From Oceanobacillus indicireducens (GTDB lineage: Bacteria > Bacillota > Bacilli > Bacillales > Amphibacillaceae), in NCBI RefSeq assembly GCF_014647195.1, contig NZ_BMOS01000006.1, positions 43,078 to 107,077 on the forward strand: a stretch of 64,000 bases of DNA, in the 5' to 3' direction. A program made the position numbers and the translations under genes. Shown one piece after another: positions 33,933 to 42,612 of the stretch. The notes below the pieces were generated by a model, which was not told the origin of the DNA, searched no databases, and worked only from the letters and a program-made list of their open reading frames with translations. The stretch's first letter is position 1. Each line of letters opens with the position of its first letter.

Positions 33933-34451
33933 TTATTGTCGAATGCAGCCATATTTCCCGCGCATTTCAAAAAGCAAATGTATCATACCTTCATAATATG
34001 GAACAAACTCACCGCTCCTAATCATCTCAATAATTTCTTCTCTTGTTGCCCATTTTACATCTTTAACTTCTTCCTCCTGTAGCTTTACATCTTCCAACTT
34101 AATTTCCTTTTCAACTAAATAAATATCATCAAAACCACGTTCGAAATTAATAGTAAAATGCGGTCTTAGTTCCTCTAAATTCAGATTAATTCCAAGTTCT
34201 TCTTCCAATTCTCTTTCTGCTGCCGCTTGACTGCTATCCCCTTTTATCGCACTGCCACCAGCGGTAATATCCCATTTATCCGGCCACCCTATTTTGAATG
34301 GTTGTCGCTGCTGGATCAACATTTCCCCTGCCGAATTGAAGATACAAACATGGACAACCAAATGATAATCCCCTTCTTCAAAAGCTTCTCCACGTACTAT
34401 AAGTTTATCTTTTTTGATGCGATCTCGATTATATACATCCCAAAGTTCCAT
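33933..34451 (-). CDS. NUDIX hydrolase
   Basis: About 172 residues, isopentenyl-diphosphate-isomerase-like NUDIX group (YfcD type). The Nudix box is GGSAIKGDSSQAAAERELEE then ELGI, with Asp in place of the first Glu but the REx2EE core intact. MLIQQRQPFKIGWPDKWD is also typical. It would hydrolyse a nucleoside-diphosphate-linked compound. ATG 34451 with GGGGAG upstream is preferred over the frame start at 34520. It follows the lipoprotein gene closely, and both lie between two GGGACA palindromes. Confidence 0.88.
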   Translation of the reverse strand: MELWDVYNRDRIKKDKLIVRGEAFEEGDYHLVVHVCIFNSAGEMLIQQRQPFKIGWPDKWDITAGGSAIKGDSSQAAAERELEEELGINLNLEELRPHFTINFERGFDDIYLVEKEIKLEDVKLQEEEVKDVKWATREEIIEMIRSGEFVPYYEGMIHLLFEMRGKYGCIRQ

Positions 34452-34512
34452 TTGCAGATCCACTCCCCAATTTCTATTGCTATTTGAAATTAACAACGTC
34501 TTCAAATTAAAA

Positions 34513-35037
34513 TCAATCATACCCGCCTACTGCTTCTGGTAAATCTTTATATGTATCCTTTCTCTTCACTATATCAAAAATATAATTTCTCAATTCAAAT
34601 AACTCACTTGCATCAGCAGTTAAATCACAGTAAGCACCAGATACGGAATGGTGTATTGTCTCCCCGTTAACCCTGATGTTCCACTCGTCTTCTTCGTGCG
34701 GTTGTTGGTAACATATTTCCCCATCAACAGGCTCTGGTATCAATTTTTTCTCTTCTACTATATGAACGTCTTTCATTTTCTCGTAAATTTGCTGCATTTC
34801 TTTCTCTGTCAAAGTGATGCTCGTCGTAATCGTTCCATTCTCAATTAAGTCTTTCGTTACAGTATCTTCAAATGTATTAATCTCGTTCTTTTTATCAAAA
34901 CCAAACTGAACCGCAAAACCAAAGTCATCCGGCATTTTTTCTGGCATACTTGTAGTGGTTACGTTAGGTTCTTCATTTGTATCACTACAACCGACTATTC
35001 CAATAACGAGTACCATTAGTAAAAGAAACTTCTTCAC
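34513..35037 (-). CDS. Small lipoprotein of unknown function
   Basis: 174 residues with signal peptide MKKFLLLMVLVIGIVGC (lipobox IVGC, Cys17), then a soluble domain with two cysteines (about 107 and 130) in CYQQPHEEDEW and YCDLTAD. I do not recognise the family; the size and the pattern of strands ending in a helix resemble other Bacillus lipoproteins of unknown role. It shares the short GGGACA-bracketed segment with the NUDIX gene. Confidence 0.75.
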   Translation of the reverse strand: MKKFLLLMVLVIGIVGCSDTNEEPNVTTTSMPEKMPDDFGFAVQFGFDKKNEINTFEDTVTKDLIENGTITTSITLTEKEMQQIYEKMKDVHIVEEKKLIPEPVDGEICYQQPHEEDEWNIRVNGETIHHSVSGAYCDLTADASELFELRNYIFDIVKRKDTYKDLPEAVGGYD

Positions 35038-35074
35038 TTTTCCATTCCTCCCTTCTGGTTATTCTTCGTAAACT

Positions 35075-35101
35075 GGGACATTTACTCTGACCCCATGTCC
35101 C
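35075..35101. repeat. GGGACA/TGTCCC palindromic element, right copy
   Basis: Reverse-orientation partner of 33456-33483. Together they bracket array C, the NUDIX gene and the lipoprotein gene. Confidence 0.75.
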
Positions 35102-35181
35102 ACTTAAATCATAGCACAGGTTGATTGGGTTTTATGATTTGTTTCTTGACATTTAATATGTTTTGTCATAAGTTATATATA

Positions 35182-35195
35182 TGAGCATGTGTTCA
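35182..35195 (+). promoter_or_regulatory. czrA operator: CzrA/SmtB-type operator
   Basis: TGAGCATGTGTTCA is a near-perfect copy of the SmtB/CzrA half-site palindrome TGAACATATGTTCA, about 40 bases before the czrA start and downstream of a TTGACA box at 35146. CzrA would repress here until zinc or a similar metal binds. Confidence 0.75.
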
Positions 35196-35235
35196 TGTAT
35201 TGATGTAAGACAATAATATAGATAGAGGAGTTGTG

Positions 35236-35574
35236 GTGGTGGTGGATGAGCGAAAACGGGAACAGGTATTTACAGAAGACGGGCAACATTTGGATGAAGA
35301 GACGTTATTCGTTGTCTCGCAAATATTCAAAGCTTTGAGTGATCCAACCCGAATTCGGATTTTAAATTTGCTATGTACAGGGGAACATTCCGTGAACGCT
35401 ATTGCAGAGACATTAAACCTCAGTCAGTCGAGTGTTTCCCATCAGTTACGATTCTTAAAAAATTTACGATTGGTTAAATATAGAAGAGAAGGGAGAACCT
35501 TATATTATTCTGAAGATGACGATCATGTCATGAATTTATTGAAACAGGCGATCGAGCATGCTCTACATCATTGA
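35236..35574 (+). CDS. czrA: Zinc-responsive ArsR-family repressor CzrA
   Basis: About 112 residues. The winged HTH is visible ([46 protein letters not shown]). The alpha-5 metal site is intact as D-x-H-x10-H-x2-H in [18 protein letters not shown], the CzrA/SmtB zinc sensor signature. Four GTG codons in a row (35233-35244) follow AGAGGAG; the second or third has the best spacing. It overlaps the czcD frame, and an operator lies upstream. Confidence 0.92.
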   Translation: MVVDERKREQVFTEDGQHLDEETLFVVSQIFKALSDPTRIRILNLLCTGEHSVNAIAETLNLSQSSVSHQLRFLKNLRLVKYRREGRTLYYSEDDDHVMNLLKQAIEHALHH

Positions 35575-35591
35575 TTGAGGAGGAATTTGAA

Positions 35592-36545
35592 ATGGGATAC
35601 GATCATGTACATGATCATTCGCATGGTGCAAATAAAAAAGTTTTAAAAATAAGTTTTATCATCATTTCCCTCTATATGATAGTGGAAGCGATAGGTGGAT
35701 TCCTTACCAATAGTCTTGCCCTCTTGGCAGATGCTGGCCACATGTTAAGTGACGCCATCTCACTCGGTATCGCCCTGCTCGCTTTTACACTCAGTGATAA
35801 AGCTGCCAACTATAGTAAAACATATGGATATAAACGATTTGAAATTTTAGCAGCTGTGCTGAACGGGATTACGCTAATCATCATTGCCGGCTATATTTTC
35901 TATGAAGCAATTGGACGTTTCCAAAATCCGCCGGAGGTTGCTTCAACCGGCATGTTAGTCATTGCGATTATTGGTCTGTTCATTAATATTCTTGTCGCTT
36001 GGATTATGTTTCGCGGTGGAGATGTGGATGATAACTTGAATATGCGCGGAGCATACCTCCATGTCATCAGTGATATGCTTGGTTCAATCGGTGCGATTAT
36101 TGCTGCCCTGCTTATCATTTTCTTCAACTGGGGTTGGGCGGACCCTCTCGCAAGTGTTATTGTCGCTGCACTCGTCCTCCGTAGTGGCTACTTTGTTGCA
36201 AAATCGGGACTCCATGTGCTGATGGAAGGAACCCCAGATAATGTTGATATGGAGAAGGTCGTGGAAACTATTCAACATACGGATGGTGTTCAAGGTGTCC
36301 ATGACTTGCATGTCTGGTCGATTACGAGCGGATTAAATGCCCTTTCCTGCCACGCGGTTGTTGATGATGATATGTCTATCGCAGAAAGTGAAACATTACT
36401 CCGACAGATTGAACATGAATTGGAACAGCAAAATATTCACCATATGACGATTCAACTAGAAACGACTGCACATTTACACGACAATTCGATTCTTTGCAGG
36501 ATGCAGCCGGAATCACCCGGACATCACGATCATCACCACCATTAA
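35592..36545 (+). CDS. czcD: Cation-diffusion-facilitator zinc exporter CzcD
   Basis: 317 residues, CDF family: His-rich start (HVHDHSHG), six membrane helices with metal-site residues in ALLADAGHMLSDA (helix 2) and HVISDMLGSIGA (helix 5), a cytoplasmic domain with VHDLHVWSI and CHAVV, and a His-rich tail (HHDHHHH). It exports Zn2+/Cd2+/Co2+ in exchange for H+ or K+. The ATG at 35592 follows GAGGAGG. It forms an operon with czrA and has a terminator at 36548. Confidence 0.93.
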   Translation: MGYDHVHDHSHGANKKVLKISFIIISLYMIVEAIGGFLTNSLALLADAGHMLSDAISLGIALLAFTLSDKAANYSKTYGYKRFEILAAVLNGITLIIIAGYIFYEAIGRFQNPPEVASTGMLVIAIIGLFINILVAWIMFRGGDVDDNLNMRGAYLHVISDMLGSIGAIIAALLIIFFNWGWADPLASVIVAALVLRSGYFVAKSGLHVLMEGTPDNVDMEKVVETIQHTDGVQGVHDLHVWSITSGLNALSCHAVVDDDMSIAESETLLRQIEHELEQQNIHHMTIQLETTAHLHDNSILCRMQPESPGHHDHHHH

Positions 36546-36547
36546 AT

Positions 36548-36576
36548 AGGAAGTCCTTTACCTAAGGACTTCCTTT
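36548..36576 (+). terminator. Terminator of czrA-czcD
   Basis: AGGAAGTCCTTTACCTAAGG followed by ACTTCCTTT folds as GGAAGTCCTT paired with AAGGACTTCC, then a short T-run. Confidence 0.75.
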
Positions 36577-36585
36577 GTTCATATA

Positions 36586-36877
36586 AGAAACTATAAAATA
36601 AAAATGCTGTGATAACTTAGATATCCTGGGCTAGCCACGTCCGGCTCCAGCGCCCAGCAACTAGCAGATCTTTTGGTGGGGCGAGCAGTGCGCAGTCCCA
36701 AACTTCACACTCCTTCAATCGATAAGTCAACATCAACTCAGAACTAAAGGAGGGCCGCTTAAATACGGGCTAAAGCCCAACAGCGGCATACCCCTAAAGG
36801 GGCATGTTTCCTTTATCTCATTCCGGAGTGCTCCAGTTTGTACGTTGCTAAACGGGCGCTTCCGCTTTTGTTCATCT
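36586..36877 (-). repeat. Dispersed element R1, reverse copy
   Basis: A nearly complete R1 copy in reverse orientation, read on the reverse strand as GCGGAAGCGCCC through GGAGCCGGACGTGGCTAGCC, closely matching 3150-3620 except for that copy's extra module. It separates the convergent czcD and ABC permease genes and reaches to the stop of the latter. Confidence 0.8.
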
Positions 36878-37485
36878 TAAAATACTTTTCTATTATATAA
36901 CCAAATCGAGAGCAGCCACGAAAGGAAATACAGAACTGCCGCTGATAAAATTACAATCAATTGCAAGAAAATATCATCTAAACCAATAATCGTTTGAACA
37001 AAGCCCCTTATCCGATCATTCAAGTCAGGAATGAATGTACTAACCGTAAATAAATAGAGGACAAGCAGGACAAGTGATGCATTGACGATGTATTGAATTT
37101 TAAAGACATAGGCAAACGGGAATGCAAATGAAGTGAAAAAAATGACTACACTCGTAACTAGAATAATTTGCTCCCACTGGATGAATTCTTGATGAATAAT
37201 CCAGTTCCCGGCTAGAATGGTAAGTAGAATTAAAGTTGTGAAAATGAGTGCACCGATGTACTTCGAGCTGACAATTTCCTTCCTCGTATATGGTAAAGCA
37301 TTCCATAGTATATTGGAGGATGATTTTTCATCCTTGGAAAACACATCCATAATAATGACTATACAAAACACAATACCTACCCACGTTACAGACAATCCAC
37401 TAAATAAGTAAATGAACAATGCAGGTAGCAAGGTGAATAAAGCATTCTTCTGTAACCGGATATCTTTAAGAATAAGATTCCACAT
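36877..37485 (-). CDS. ABC-2 type membrane protein (second GntR cassette)
   Basis: About 202 residues with six membrane helices and a DVFSKDEKSSSNILWNALPY loop after helix 2, which is typical of ABC-2 permeases of Bacillus (ABC-2 family DUF). The ATG at 37485 follows AAGGAG; the frame extends upstream to 37560, overlapping the ATPase gene without a ribosome site. It overlaps the ATPase by about 20 bp. Its stop codon touches the R1 element, so the end could have been reshaped by insertion. Confidence 0.8.
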   Translation of the reverse strand: MWNLILKDIRLQKNALFTLLPALFIYLFSGLSVTWVGIVFCIVIIMDVFSKDEKSSSNILWNALPYTRKEIVSSKYIGALIFTTLILLTILAGNWIIHQEFIQWEQIILVTSVVIFFTSFAFPFAYVFKIQYIVNASLVLLVLYLFTVSTFIPDLNDRIRGFVQTIIGLDDIFLQLIVILSAAVLYFLSWLLSIWLYNRKVF

Positions 37486-38347
37486 ACGCTTCCCTCTCCT
37501 TCTTCGTATACAGCATAATATCTTCCAATGTCGGCTTTTCCAAAATGGCCGTATCACCAAATAGTTCCGCTGTGTGCTCTTTATTTGCCGTTAATGCTTC
37601 AAAACCATAATCAGATTTACGAATTCCGATAAATTCTCTTTCTGTATCACGATCCAGGAGCTCTAGCTCACCTTTGACAATTGCATACTCTTCCTCAATT
37701 TTATAATATTCCTTGGAGAAAATATGCTGCCCCTGATGGATAAATGTTATGTAATCCGCGATGCGATCCAGATCCGTCGTAATATGTGTCGAGAAGAAAA
37801 TCGTCCGCTCTCCGTCCTGAATAAGGTCATGAAGAATATCTAACAGTTCTCTCCGAAAAGTCGGATCCAGCCCAGACGTTGGTTCATCCATAATGATCAA
37901 CTCAGCATGATGGGACAATGCAATCGCTAAGGAAGCCTTCATCATCATCCCTTTTGAAAATGTTTTTATCTTTTTCTTTAACGGTAAGGCAAACTTCTCT
38001 ATATATTGATTGAATACTTTATCGTCCCAGTTCACATAGGCTCGTTTTATCATATTTTTCATTTCCAGCAATGTACTATTTTCATAGAAAATGTTGTTAT
38101 CAAATACAAAACCGATACGCTGTTTTATTTCTTTCTCATGATTTTTATAATCCAGTCCGAAGAGTGAAATGTCACCCCGATCAGGTTGCAACAAATTCAT
38201 GATCAGCTTAATCGTTGTCGACTTCCCTGCCCCGTTACCGCCAATAAAACCAGTAATGAAACCTTTCTTCACTGTCATCGATAGGTTCTCCAATTTAAAC
38301 CCTTCAAAAGCCTTGGTCACCTTGTTTAATTCAATTACATTCTCCAT
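37466..38347 (-). CDS. ABC transporter ATP-binding protein (second GntR cassette)
   Basis: 293 residues: Walker A GGNGAGKSTT, a signature loop of KTFSKGMMMKASLAIALS form, Walker B LIIMDEPTSGLDP and H-loop FFSTHITTD. It is most similar in type to YtrB/BcrA-like ATPases of GntR-controlled cassettes. The start has AAGGAGG. It sits between the regulator (adjacent, no gap) and the permease. Export of antimicrobial peptides is possible but unproven. Confidence 0.88.
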   Translation of the reverse strand: MENVIELNKVTKAFEGFKLENLSMTVKKGFITGFIGGNGAGKSTTIKLIMNLLQPDRGDISLFGLDYKNHEKEIKQRIGFVFDNNIFYENSTLLEMKNMIKRAYVNWDDKVFNQYIEKFALPLKKKIKTFSKGMMMKASLAIALSHHAELIIMDEPTSGLDPTFRRELLDILHDLIQDGERTIFFSTHITTDLDRIADYITFIHQGQHIFSKEYYKIEEEYAIVKGELELLDRDTEREFIGIRKSDYGFEALTANKEHTAELFGDTAILEKPTLEDIMLYTKKEREAYVESYS

Positions 38348-38725
38348 TTATGTATCCTCCTTATATAACAACGAAAGCAGCTCGTTTAATTCTGCCAATT
38401 CTATTCCTATCTCCTTACTGTTTTGAACTGCAGCCGATAATTGCTCTTCAATAACTTTCCTTTTCCGTTCAAGAATCATTTCATTATTTTGCTCAGATAT
38501 AAAGGAACCTTTTCCAACGACGGAATAAATAAAACCATTTTTTTCAAGTTCTTCATATGCCCGCTTTGTTGTAATCACACTTACATCCAGCTCCCTTGCC
38601 AACTTCCGCATGGACGGCAATGGTTGACCCGCTTGCAATTCACCCGTCAAGATCTGCTTCTTGATCTGTGTATAAATTTGCCCATAAATAGGCTCCTTAG
38701 AATGATTTGAAATAATGATGCGCAT
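38348..38725 (-). CDS. GntR-family repressor, YtrA type (second cassette)
   Basis: About 125 residues. Winged HTH: PIYGQIYTQIKKQILTGELQ, PSMRKLARELDVSVITTKRA, then YEELEKNGFIYSVVGKGSFI. The short coiled C-terminus has no ligand domain. ATG 38725 is preceded by AAGAGG; the frame extends to 38770 without a ribosome site. It is adjacent to the ATPase gene, so it is likely the local repressor acting at the palindrome at 38748-38778. Confidence 0.88.
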   Translation of the reverse strand: MRIIISNHSKEPIYGQIYTQIKKQILTGELQAGQPLPSMRKLARELDVSVITTKRAYEELEKNGFIYSVVGKGSFISEQNNEMILERKRKVIEEQLSAAVQNSKEIGIELAELNELLSLLYKEDT

Positions 38726-38747
38726 GCTAATACCTCTTATCGTCATA

Positions 38748-38778
38748 GTGTATATGTAGTATATATACATTATACATG
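38748..38778 (-). promoter_or_regulatory. Palindromic operator of the second GntR cassette
   Basis: TGTATATGTA and TACATTATACA form an inverted repeat around GTATATA, with TATAAT-like sequence inside, just before the GntR start. It is the likely autoregulatory site. Confidence 0.55.
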
Positions 38779-38930
38779 CAGTTGATTAAATTTCAAGGTG
38801 AATTTACTTATAAAAAAATGTATGTAGATAATATTAGACAAAAGAACAATTCTGTTGTTTAATTATGCTTTACAACTTAGCTAACTCCATGTTATATTGA
38901 CAATTATTTTCAAAAAGGGGGATTTATCAG

Positions 38931-40775
38931 ATGGAACATGGTGCAACTTCAATTGTATCTCTCATGATCGTTACGGGTGTTGCGTTTTTCATTCCAATTT
39001 TGCTCGAACGATTAAAATTAAAAGCGATACCGATTGTGGTAGCAGAGATTATTGCTGGGATCATCATTGGTAAGAGCGGTTTGAATCTTATCGATGTCGA
39101 TAATGCATGGCTCACCTTGCTATCCAGTTTAGGTCTAATATATTTGATGTTTTTAAGTGGTTTGGAAATTGACTTTAACTCCTTCCGCGTGAAGAAAGGA
39201 AATAACTCTGGGAAATCGAAGGAAATTAACCCATTCCTCGTCTCAAGTATTATTTTTGCCTTAATGTTAGCTCTCGCTTACGGGTTCTCTCTAGTGCTCG
39301 TATCATTTGGAATGATTGATGATCCGTATTTCATGACGATTATCTTATCAACCATTTCTCTAGGAGTTGTCGTACCTGTATTAAAAGAAAGGAAAGTACT
39401 GAATACGAAATTAGGGCAAACCGTATTGCTCATCGCAGTCATATCTGACTTTGCCACGATGATTTTATTTGCTTATTATTTAGCTGTAAAAGATGGAGAC
39501 ACGACGATTGTCTGGTGGATCATCCTGCTCGTCGCTCTTGTATTCCTGCTTTATTTCTTATTGAACTTTTACCGGAAGAAAACGAACATGGCAGTGGTTG
39601 AAGCATTAAAAAGAGGAACAGCGCAAATCGGTACTCGCGGTATCTTTGCATTAATCCTTTTGTTCGTAGCTTTATCAGAAACAATGGGAGTCGAAAATAT
39701 CCTAGGCGCTTTCTTGGCTGGGGTTGTTGTGTCCTTACTTTCTCCAGATAGAGAATTCGTCCATCAGCTGGACAGTTTCGGCTATGGATTCCTGATCCCT
39801 ATCTTCTTTGTTATGGTAGGGGTGGATTTTGATTTCGGTTCTTTACTGGAAAATCGCAGTATCTTGCTGTTGATTCCTGTTGTGTTGGTCTTTCTCTTTT
39901 TAACACGTAATCTGCCGACATTACTTCTCAAGCGATGGTTTTCTTGGAATGAGGTATTCAGTTCAGGGATGCTGCTTACGTCTACCCTAAGCCTTGCAAT
40001 TGTAGCGGCTACCGTGTCACTGCAAATGGGAATCATCTCGGAAGGTATGAACAGTGCGATTGTACTAGTTGCTATCTTGACGTGTTTCACTTCACCGATA
40101 TTGTATGCAAGAATGTCGCCTGAAGTGGAAGAAAAAGAAAGAAGCTTAGCTATTATTGGAGCTAACCGTGCCGCACTCCGAGCGAGCCTCAACTTTCAAA
40201 AGAGTAATTATAAGGTAACCATCTTCTCGGAGAAACAAGGGAAATTAAAATCTGAATCAGATAATGAATTTCCAATTGTTGAAGTGAACAACATGACGCT
40301 GGAGAAGTTAATCGAATTGGATATCTTTGAATCCTTCGATGGTATAATTGTTGCAACGAGTAATGATAATTTTAACGTGGAGATTACTAATTACGCGATT
40401 GCAATTGGCTATGAAAACATCATTACCCGGATTGAAGAACCGACATTGAACAAACAATATACGGATATGGGTATGGCGATTTATTCGAATGCCTACGCTG
40501 GAGAAATGGTGTTAAAAGCGATGGTGCATAGTCCAAGTCTTGTCCGTCTATTAACGGATAATGATGAGATTATTAGAGAATTTGTTTTAGATGGAATGAG
40601 ATATGATCGGATACCGCTCCGCAAGCTGCCATTCTTGGGAGATACGCTTATCCTGTCCATTTATCGTGGAGAACGAGCGATTACACCAAATGGAGATACG
40701 ATTTTACAACAAGGTGACCGTTTAATTATTAGTGGCAGCGAAGAATCGATGGAAAAAGTAGCGGAATATTTATAA
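38931..40775 (+). CDS. CPA2-family cation/proton antiporter with TrkA domains
   Basis: 614 residues. Twelve to thirteen helices to about residue 395 (VVAEIIAGIIIGKSGL, LMFLSGLEIDF, FLAGVVVSLLSP, FFVMVGVDF), the CPA2/KefB fold. Then comes a TrkA-N nucleotide-binding domain (SLAIIGANRAALRA; the usual GxGxxG is degenerate) and a TrkA-C domain (about 535-614, LPFLGDTLILSIYRGE). It is expected to exchange K+ or Na+ for H+, gated by nucleotides or c-di-AMP. AAAGGGGG precedes the ATG. It stands alone. Confidence 0.88.
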   Translation: MEHGATSIVSLMIVTGVAFFIPILLERLKLKAIPIVVAEIIAGIIIGKSGLNLIDVDNAWLTLLSSLGLIYLMFLSGLEIDFNSFRVKKGNNSGKSKEINPFLVSSIIFALMLALAYGFSLVLVSFGMIDDPYFMTIILSTISLGVVVPVLKERKVLNTKLGQTVLLIAVISDFATMILFAYYLAVKDGDTTIVWWIILLVALVFLLYFLLNFYRKKTNMAVVEALKRGTAQIGTRGIFALILLFVALSETMGVENILGAFLAGVVVSLLSPDREFVHQLDSFGYGFLIPIFFVMVGVDFDFGSLLENRSILLLIPVVLVFLFLTRNLPTLLLKRWFSWNEVFSSGMLLTSTLSLAIVAATVSLQMGIISEGMNSAIVLVAILTCFTSPILYARMSPEVEEKERSLAIIGANRAALRASLNFQKSNYKVTIFSEKQGKLKSESDNEFPIVEVNNMTLEKLIELDIFESFDGIIVATSNDNFNVEITNYAIAIGYENIITRIEEPTLNKQYTDMGMAIYSNAYAGEMVLKAMVHSPSLVRLLTDNDEIIREFVLDGMRYDRIPLRKLPFLGDTLILSIYRGERAITPNGDTILQQGDRLIISGSEESMEKVAEYL

Positions 40776-40792
40776 AAAAGGTTTACACCTTT

Positions 40793-40830
40793 GGCGTGAT
40801 GAAGATGCAGTGCGCATACTTTATCACGCC
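40793..40830 (+). terminator. Hairpin after the antiporter gene
   Basis: GGCGTGAT pairs with ATCACGCC across an inner stem of AAG/CTT; the T-run is poor (ATTTCTA), so termination may be weak. Confidence 0.5.
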
Positions 40831-40914
40831 ATTTCTAGATAACAAATTGTTTATAGAAGGTTTCGTGCTAAAGAACCCATCCCAAGACTTCAATTGAGTC
40901 AATACGGGAGTTAA

Positions 40915-41215
40915 TCTTTAATCGCTCGAATGAGAAGTATTCTAATCGTCTGAATGAGATAGATTTGAATGCGTTGGGGAGATTAGAGGTATTCTAATCA
41001 ACTGAATGAAATAGATTTGAGTGCGTTCGGATGATTAAAGCTGTTCTAATCAACTGAATGAGATAGATTTGAATGCGTTCGGATGATTAAAGCTGTTCTA
41101 ATCAACTGAATGAGATAGATTTGAATGCGTTCGGATGATTAAAGCTGTTCTAATCAACTGAATGAGATAGATCTGAGTGCGTTCAAGAAATTAGGATGAT
41201 CAGGGGGAGGTTCTA
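40915..41215. repeat. Tandem array D (exact 52 bp period)
   Basis: TCTAATC begins units at 40941, 40993, 41045, 41097 and 41149, each step exactly 52 bp. The unit contains TCAACTGAATGAGATAGATT and GCGTTCGGATGATTAAAGC; GATTA and TAATC form a hairpin stem across the unit junction. The three central units are nearly identical, so recent tandem duplication is likely. It lies between convergent antiporter and acetyltransferase genes. Confidence 0.9.
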
Positions 41216-41349
41216 ATCACCATTTAAGCTTCGTTCAGGCAGAGAGGTCCTAACAACATTTGCAAATTTGAGAATGAACATATGGGGAATAGAATGTATC
41301 TTACTTAGGTGAGGCAAAGTTTCCCCTATTCTATCAGAAATCAATGGTC

Positions 41350-41904
41350 TCAAGTACTTTTTAAGTACCAATCAAGAAATGCAGCTTTTTCTATTACGTT
41401 TAATAGGCAAGGTTCATTTACCTGTTGCACCAATTTCTTATATTCATCAGGAAATTCAGATTGTGCGTCTATTTTTACATAAGGAAGCTTTTCCTGTGCT
41501 TTTCGAGAGCGTATATTAGTTAACTTGGCACCGGCGAAGACATATTCCATGTTAAGATCTGTGAAAGCAGTATATAGAATATCTTTTTTGGCCAGCTCAT
41601 TATATCCTTTTCCCCAATAGGGATGGCCGATCCAAGTTCCGATGTGACAGGTCTTCTTCTCATTATCTATTTCTTTTAAGGTTATTACCCCGATTAACTC
41701 ATCGTTTTCATTCAAGATTACTCTCGAATACAGCTTATCTAATCGTTCACTTTCTAGGACAAACTCGATAAATTCAAGTGTTCCGTCTATCGATGTCTGA
41801 TCATCCGTCAATCCTAGAGGTTCTCTCACCTGTGGAGCTGAAGAGAGTGAAGATATTAATTTTGCATATTTTTTATCATGAGGTACTAATGCTACCTTTC
41901 TCAT
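41350..41904 (-). CDS. GNAT-family N-acetyltransferase (RimJ/RimL type)
   Basis: 184 residues with GNAT motifs: ELIGVITLKEI (strand before the acetyl-CoA site), CHIGTWIGHPYWGKGYNELA (motif A, G-x-G-K-G), and the NIRSRKAQEKLPY segment typical of RimJ/RimL enzymes. Substrate unknown; protein N-termini or antibiotics are possible. GGAGGG precedes the ATG. It is one of several acetyltransferase genes in this stretch. Confidence 0.85.
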   Translation of the reverse strand: MRKVALVPHDKKYAKLISSLSSAPQVREPLGLTDDQTSIDGTLEFIEFVLESERLDKLYSRVILNENDELIGVITLKEIDNEKKTCHIGTWIGHPYWGKGYNELAKKDILYTAFTDLNMEYVFAGAKLTNIRSRKAQEKLPYVKIDAQSEFPDEYKKLVQQVNEPCLLNVIEKAAFLDWYLKST

Positions 41905-42026
41905 TTGTAACCCTCCAACATAGAATTTTTAATTTTATAAAGAAGATTGTTGCTTTAACTTTTCAATCTCTGTATCAACAATTGAGAGGTCATTTTCTTT
42001 CTAGTATATGACTCGTTTGCATACTA

Positions 42027-42380
42027 TTAACATTTGCAAACCATTAAAATATTCCCGTCGGGGTCTTTGAAATTAAAATAATGATTATGTTCGATTTCTG
42101 AAATTAAATTAACTCCTTTATTGCTTATAAAATGAAATGCTTTCTCAATATCTTTTGTATTGAAATGGAATGCTGGGGTTTTAAAAGTTCTATCTTCTGA
42201 ATAAATCTTGCTATCTAATACAATTCCTGTCCCTTCCATGGGTATAACGTAGAGATGACCAAATTGAACTTCCCCTTCTGTTTTTAATCCTAAAATGTCG
42301 CAGTACCAATCTCTCGCTTTTTGAATGTTGCTTACTGGGATAAATACTGTTCCGATTTGTTTTAAGATAGGATTTTCCAT
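42027..42380 (-). CDS. VOC (glyoxalase/bleomycin-resistance) family protein
   Basis: 117 residues with the vicinal-oxygen-chelate fold: PVSNIQKARDWYCDILGLKT near the start, YVIPMEGTGIVLD, and the closing FNFKDPDGNILMVCK. Metal-ligand positions (His and Glu) are not fully clear, so the enzyme class is uncertain. The ATG at 42380 follows AGAGGAG. Members include dioxygenases, fosfomycin-resistance proteins and binding proteins. Confidence 0.85.
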   Translation of the reverse strand: MENPILKQIGTVFIPVSNIQKARDWYCDILGLKTEGEVQFGHLYVIPMEGTGIVLDSKIYSEDRTFKTPAFHFNTKDIEKAFHFISNKGVNLISEIEHNHYFNFKDPDGNILMVCKC

Positions 42381-42612
42381 CAAGACACTCCTCTAATTTT
42401 ATGTGCTTATTTAATATTCTACGTAATTAGCATGAAATCCTAGTTTCTAGAGATAAAACTGCAGCCTAATTCAATCTAACTATTTTTACCTACCAGCAGT
42501 ATGATAGTTTCAGCACGATCGCTATATAATCAGTAACGTTTAAAACAATACAATAAAGCGATCGAATAGGACCACCTACTTTAACAATTGCAGATATAGC
42601 TGCCGGTAAATC

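Noticed and set aside
38780..38930. ydaO-type or other riboswitch before the CPA2 antiporter
   Set aside because: The 150-bp leader is A+T rich and shows none of the conserved aptamer motifs.
40915..41215. CRISPR array
   Set aside because: The period is regular, but the whole 52-bp unit is repeated; there are no unique spacers between short repeats and no cas genes.
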